Assembly (NCBI GenBank): GCA_016200385.1
Contig: JACQEV010000277.1
Location: 1 to 5,439 of the forward strand
Reading direction: 5' to 3'
Origin: Candidatus Methylomirabilota bacterium
GTDB lineage: Bacteria; Methylomirabilota; Methylomirabilia; Methylomirabilales; Methylomirabilaceae
Length of the DNA stretch: 5,439 bases
Shown here: piece by piece, positions 5,226 through 5,439 of the stretch
How the letters are laid out: every line of letters begins with the position of its first letter
How positions within the stretch are numbered: the stretch's first letter is position 1
Position numbers and translations under genes: made by a program
The notes under the pieces: generated by a model
Database searches by the model: none
What the model saw: the letters and a program-made list of their open reading frames with translations, nothing else
Told to the model about the DNA's origin: nothing

Positions 5226-5249
5226 CCTGCTTCCCCATGGGGGAGAAGG
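5226..5249 (+). promoter_or_regulatory. Leader hairpin upstream of the lexA ribosome binding site
   Basis: CTTCCC (5230-5235) pairs with GGGGAG (5240-5245, one G-T wobble) around a CATG loop, extended by CCT (5226-5228) and AGG (5247-5249) across a mismatch. It lies between a pyrimidine tract (about 5196-5236) and a purine tract (5239-5263) that contains the Shine-Dalgarno. The pyrimidine tract could alternatively pair with the GGGAGGG at 5257-5263 and modulate initiation; that is inference. Confidence 0.3.
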
Positions 5250-5256
5250 AAGAATA

Positions 5257-5263
5257 GGGAGGG
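5257..5263 (+). promoter_or_regulatory. Ribosome binding site of lexA
   Basis: GGGAGGG at 5257-5263 contains a strong GGAGG (5258-5262) 4 nt before ATG 5267. The spacing is slightly short but within the usable range. It fixes ATG 5267 as the start, matching the usual N-terminus of LexA proteins. Confidence 0.65.
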
Positions 5264-5266
5264 CTG

Positions 5267-5439
5267 ATGGAACTGACGGAGCGGCGTCGGAAGATCCTTA
5301 GCTTTATCGCTGATTATAAAGCCAGGCATGGCGCTCCCCCGACCTTGCGTGAAATCGCTCAGCACTTGAAGATCTACATTCGGGGGGTCCAGTATCACCT
5401 CGAGCGCCTCGAGCGGGCCGGGTATCTCACGCGGGCGCC
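5267..5439 (+). CDS. lexA: LexA-type SOS repressor, N-terminal DNA-binding domain (runs off the window)
   Basis: Only the first 57 codons are present. They encode the winged helix-turn-helix of LexA: MELTERRRKILSFIADY, then GAPPTLREIAQHL, then GVQYHLERLERAGYLTRA. LexA represses DNA-damage genes and is inactivated by RecA-stimulated self-cleavage through a C-terminal S24-type domain, which would lie beyond the window, so cleavage residues cannot be checked. The recognition-helix region (KIYIRGVQYHLERLE) differs from the S-N-A-rich version of E. coli LexA, consistent with a non-CTGT-N8-ACAG operator; no CTGT-N8-ACAG box is seen upstream. In many bacteria such a lexA copy heads an imuA-imuB-dnaE2 mutagenesis operon, but nothing downstream is visible. 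A LexA-like regulator without the protease domain cannot be excluded. Confidence 0.85.
   Translation, partial: MELTERRRKILSFIADYKARHGAPPTLREIAQHLKIYIRGVQYHLERLERAGYLTRA

Larger units (their letters stand above)
4874..5266. other. Intergenic region between the M48 gene and lexA
   Basis: This 393-nt stretch holds no gene I can support. Its left half (4890-5007) contains two consecutive hairpins, listed separately. The middle (about 4969-5066) looks like a degraded attC site ending in GTTAGAC. GCACACTGTGC (5128-5138) is a small palindrome upstream of the lexA promoter. The right third turns AT-rich (5141-5185), where the promoter lies. It then becomes a pyrimidine tract followed by a purine tract leading to lexA. 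Small frames on both strands here show no domain and no ribosome binding site. Confidence 0.6.

Noticed and set aside
5162..5398. Minus-strand frame of 78 codons opposite lexA
   Set aside because: It is antisense to the clear LexA N-terminal domain and the lexA promoter, and has no supporting features.
1..5439. CRISPR array, tRNA, rRNA, insertion sequence or integrase gene
   Set aside because: I saw no regularly spaced repeats, no cloverleaf-type conserved blocks, and no transposase or tyrosine-recombinase motifs.

Overview
The window looks like a piece of a GC-rich (roughly 60% by eye) Gram-negative bacterial chromosome. Three things suggest this: a lipoprotein signal peptidase, two secreted periplasm-type proteins, and a CHASE2 receptor with an extracytoplasmic domain. 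Nothing here fixes the genus. All genes I accept lie on the + strand.

Left part (1 to about 1695): a stretch of integron gene cassettes, with no integrase in the window. Two attC-like recombination sites are visible (651-720 and 1227-1331). Both have the RYYYAAC and GTTRRRY ends and the inverted-repeat body expected of attC. They delimit one complete 611-bp cassette (715-1325) that carries a full-length, catalytically intact signal peptidase II (lspA). Upstream lies an isoprenylcysteine-methyltransferase-like membrane protein, which appears to have lost its usual N-terminus. Downstream lies a decayed TfoX/Sxy-like gene with two in-frame stop codons and an apparent internal deletion. No attC is seen after this pseudogene.

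Middle part (1744-4873): a tight three-gene envelope operon. It encodes a CHASE2 membrane receptor, a secreted SH3b-domain protein and a secreted M48 zinc metalloprotease. The genes overlap by 4 nt (ATGA) and 1 nt (TAATG), so translation is probably coupled. The receptor has no recognisable kinase, cyclase or GGDEF output. In its place is a cytoplasmic tail of about 160 residues that I cannot assign. A plausible reading is an envelope sensing or quality-control module, but no experimental role can be read from the sequence.

Right part (4874-5439): a 393-nt non-coding stretch with two strong consecutive hairpins. It also holds a possible degenerate attC site ending in GTTAGAC and an AT-rich promoter (TTGCTT-17-TATAAT) flanked by TAGTAG direct repeats. 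This leads into the 5' end of a LexA-type repressor gene, which runs off the window. The best leads are the mobile lspA cassette, the output-less CHASE2-SH3b-M48 operon, and the possibility that attC-like sequences bracket that operon.
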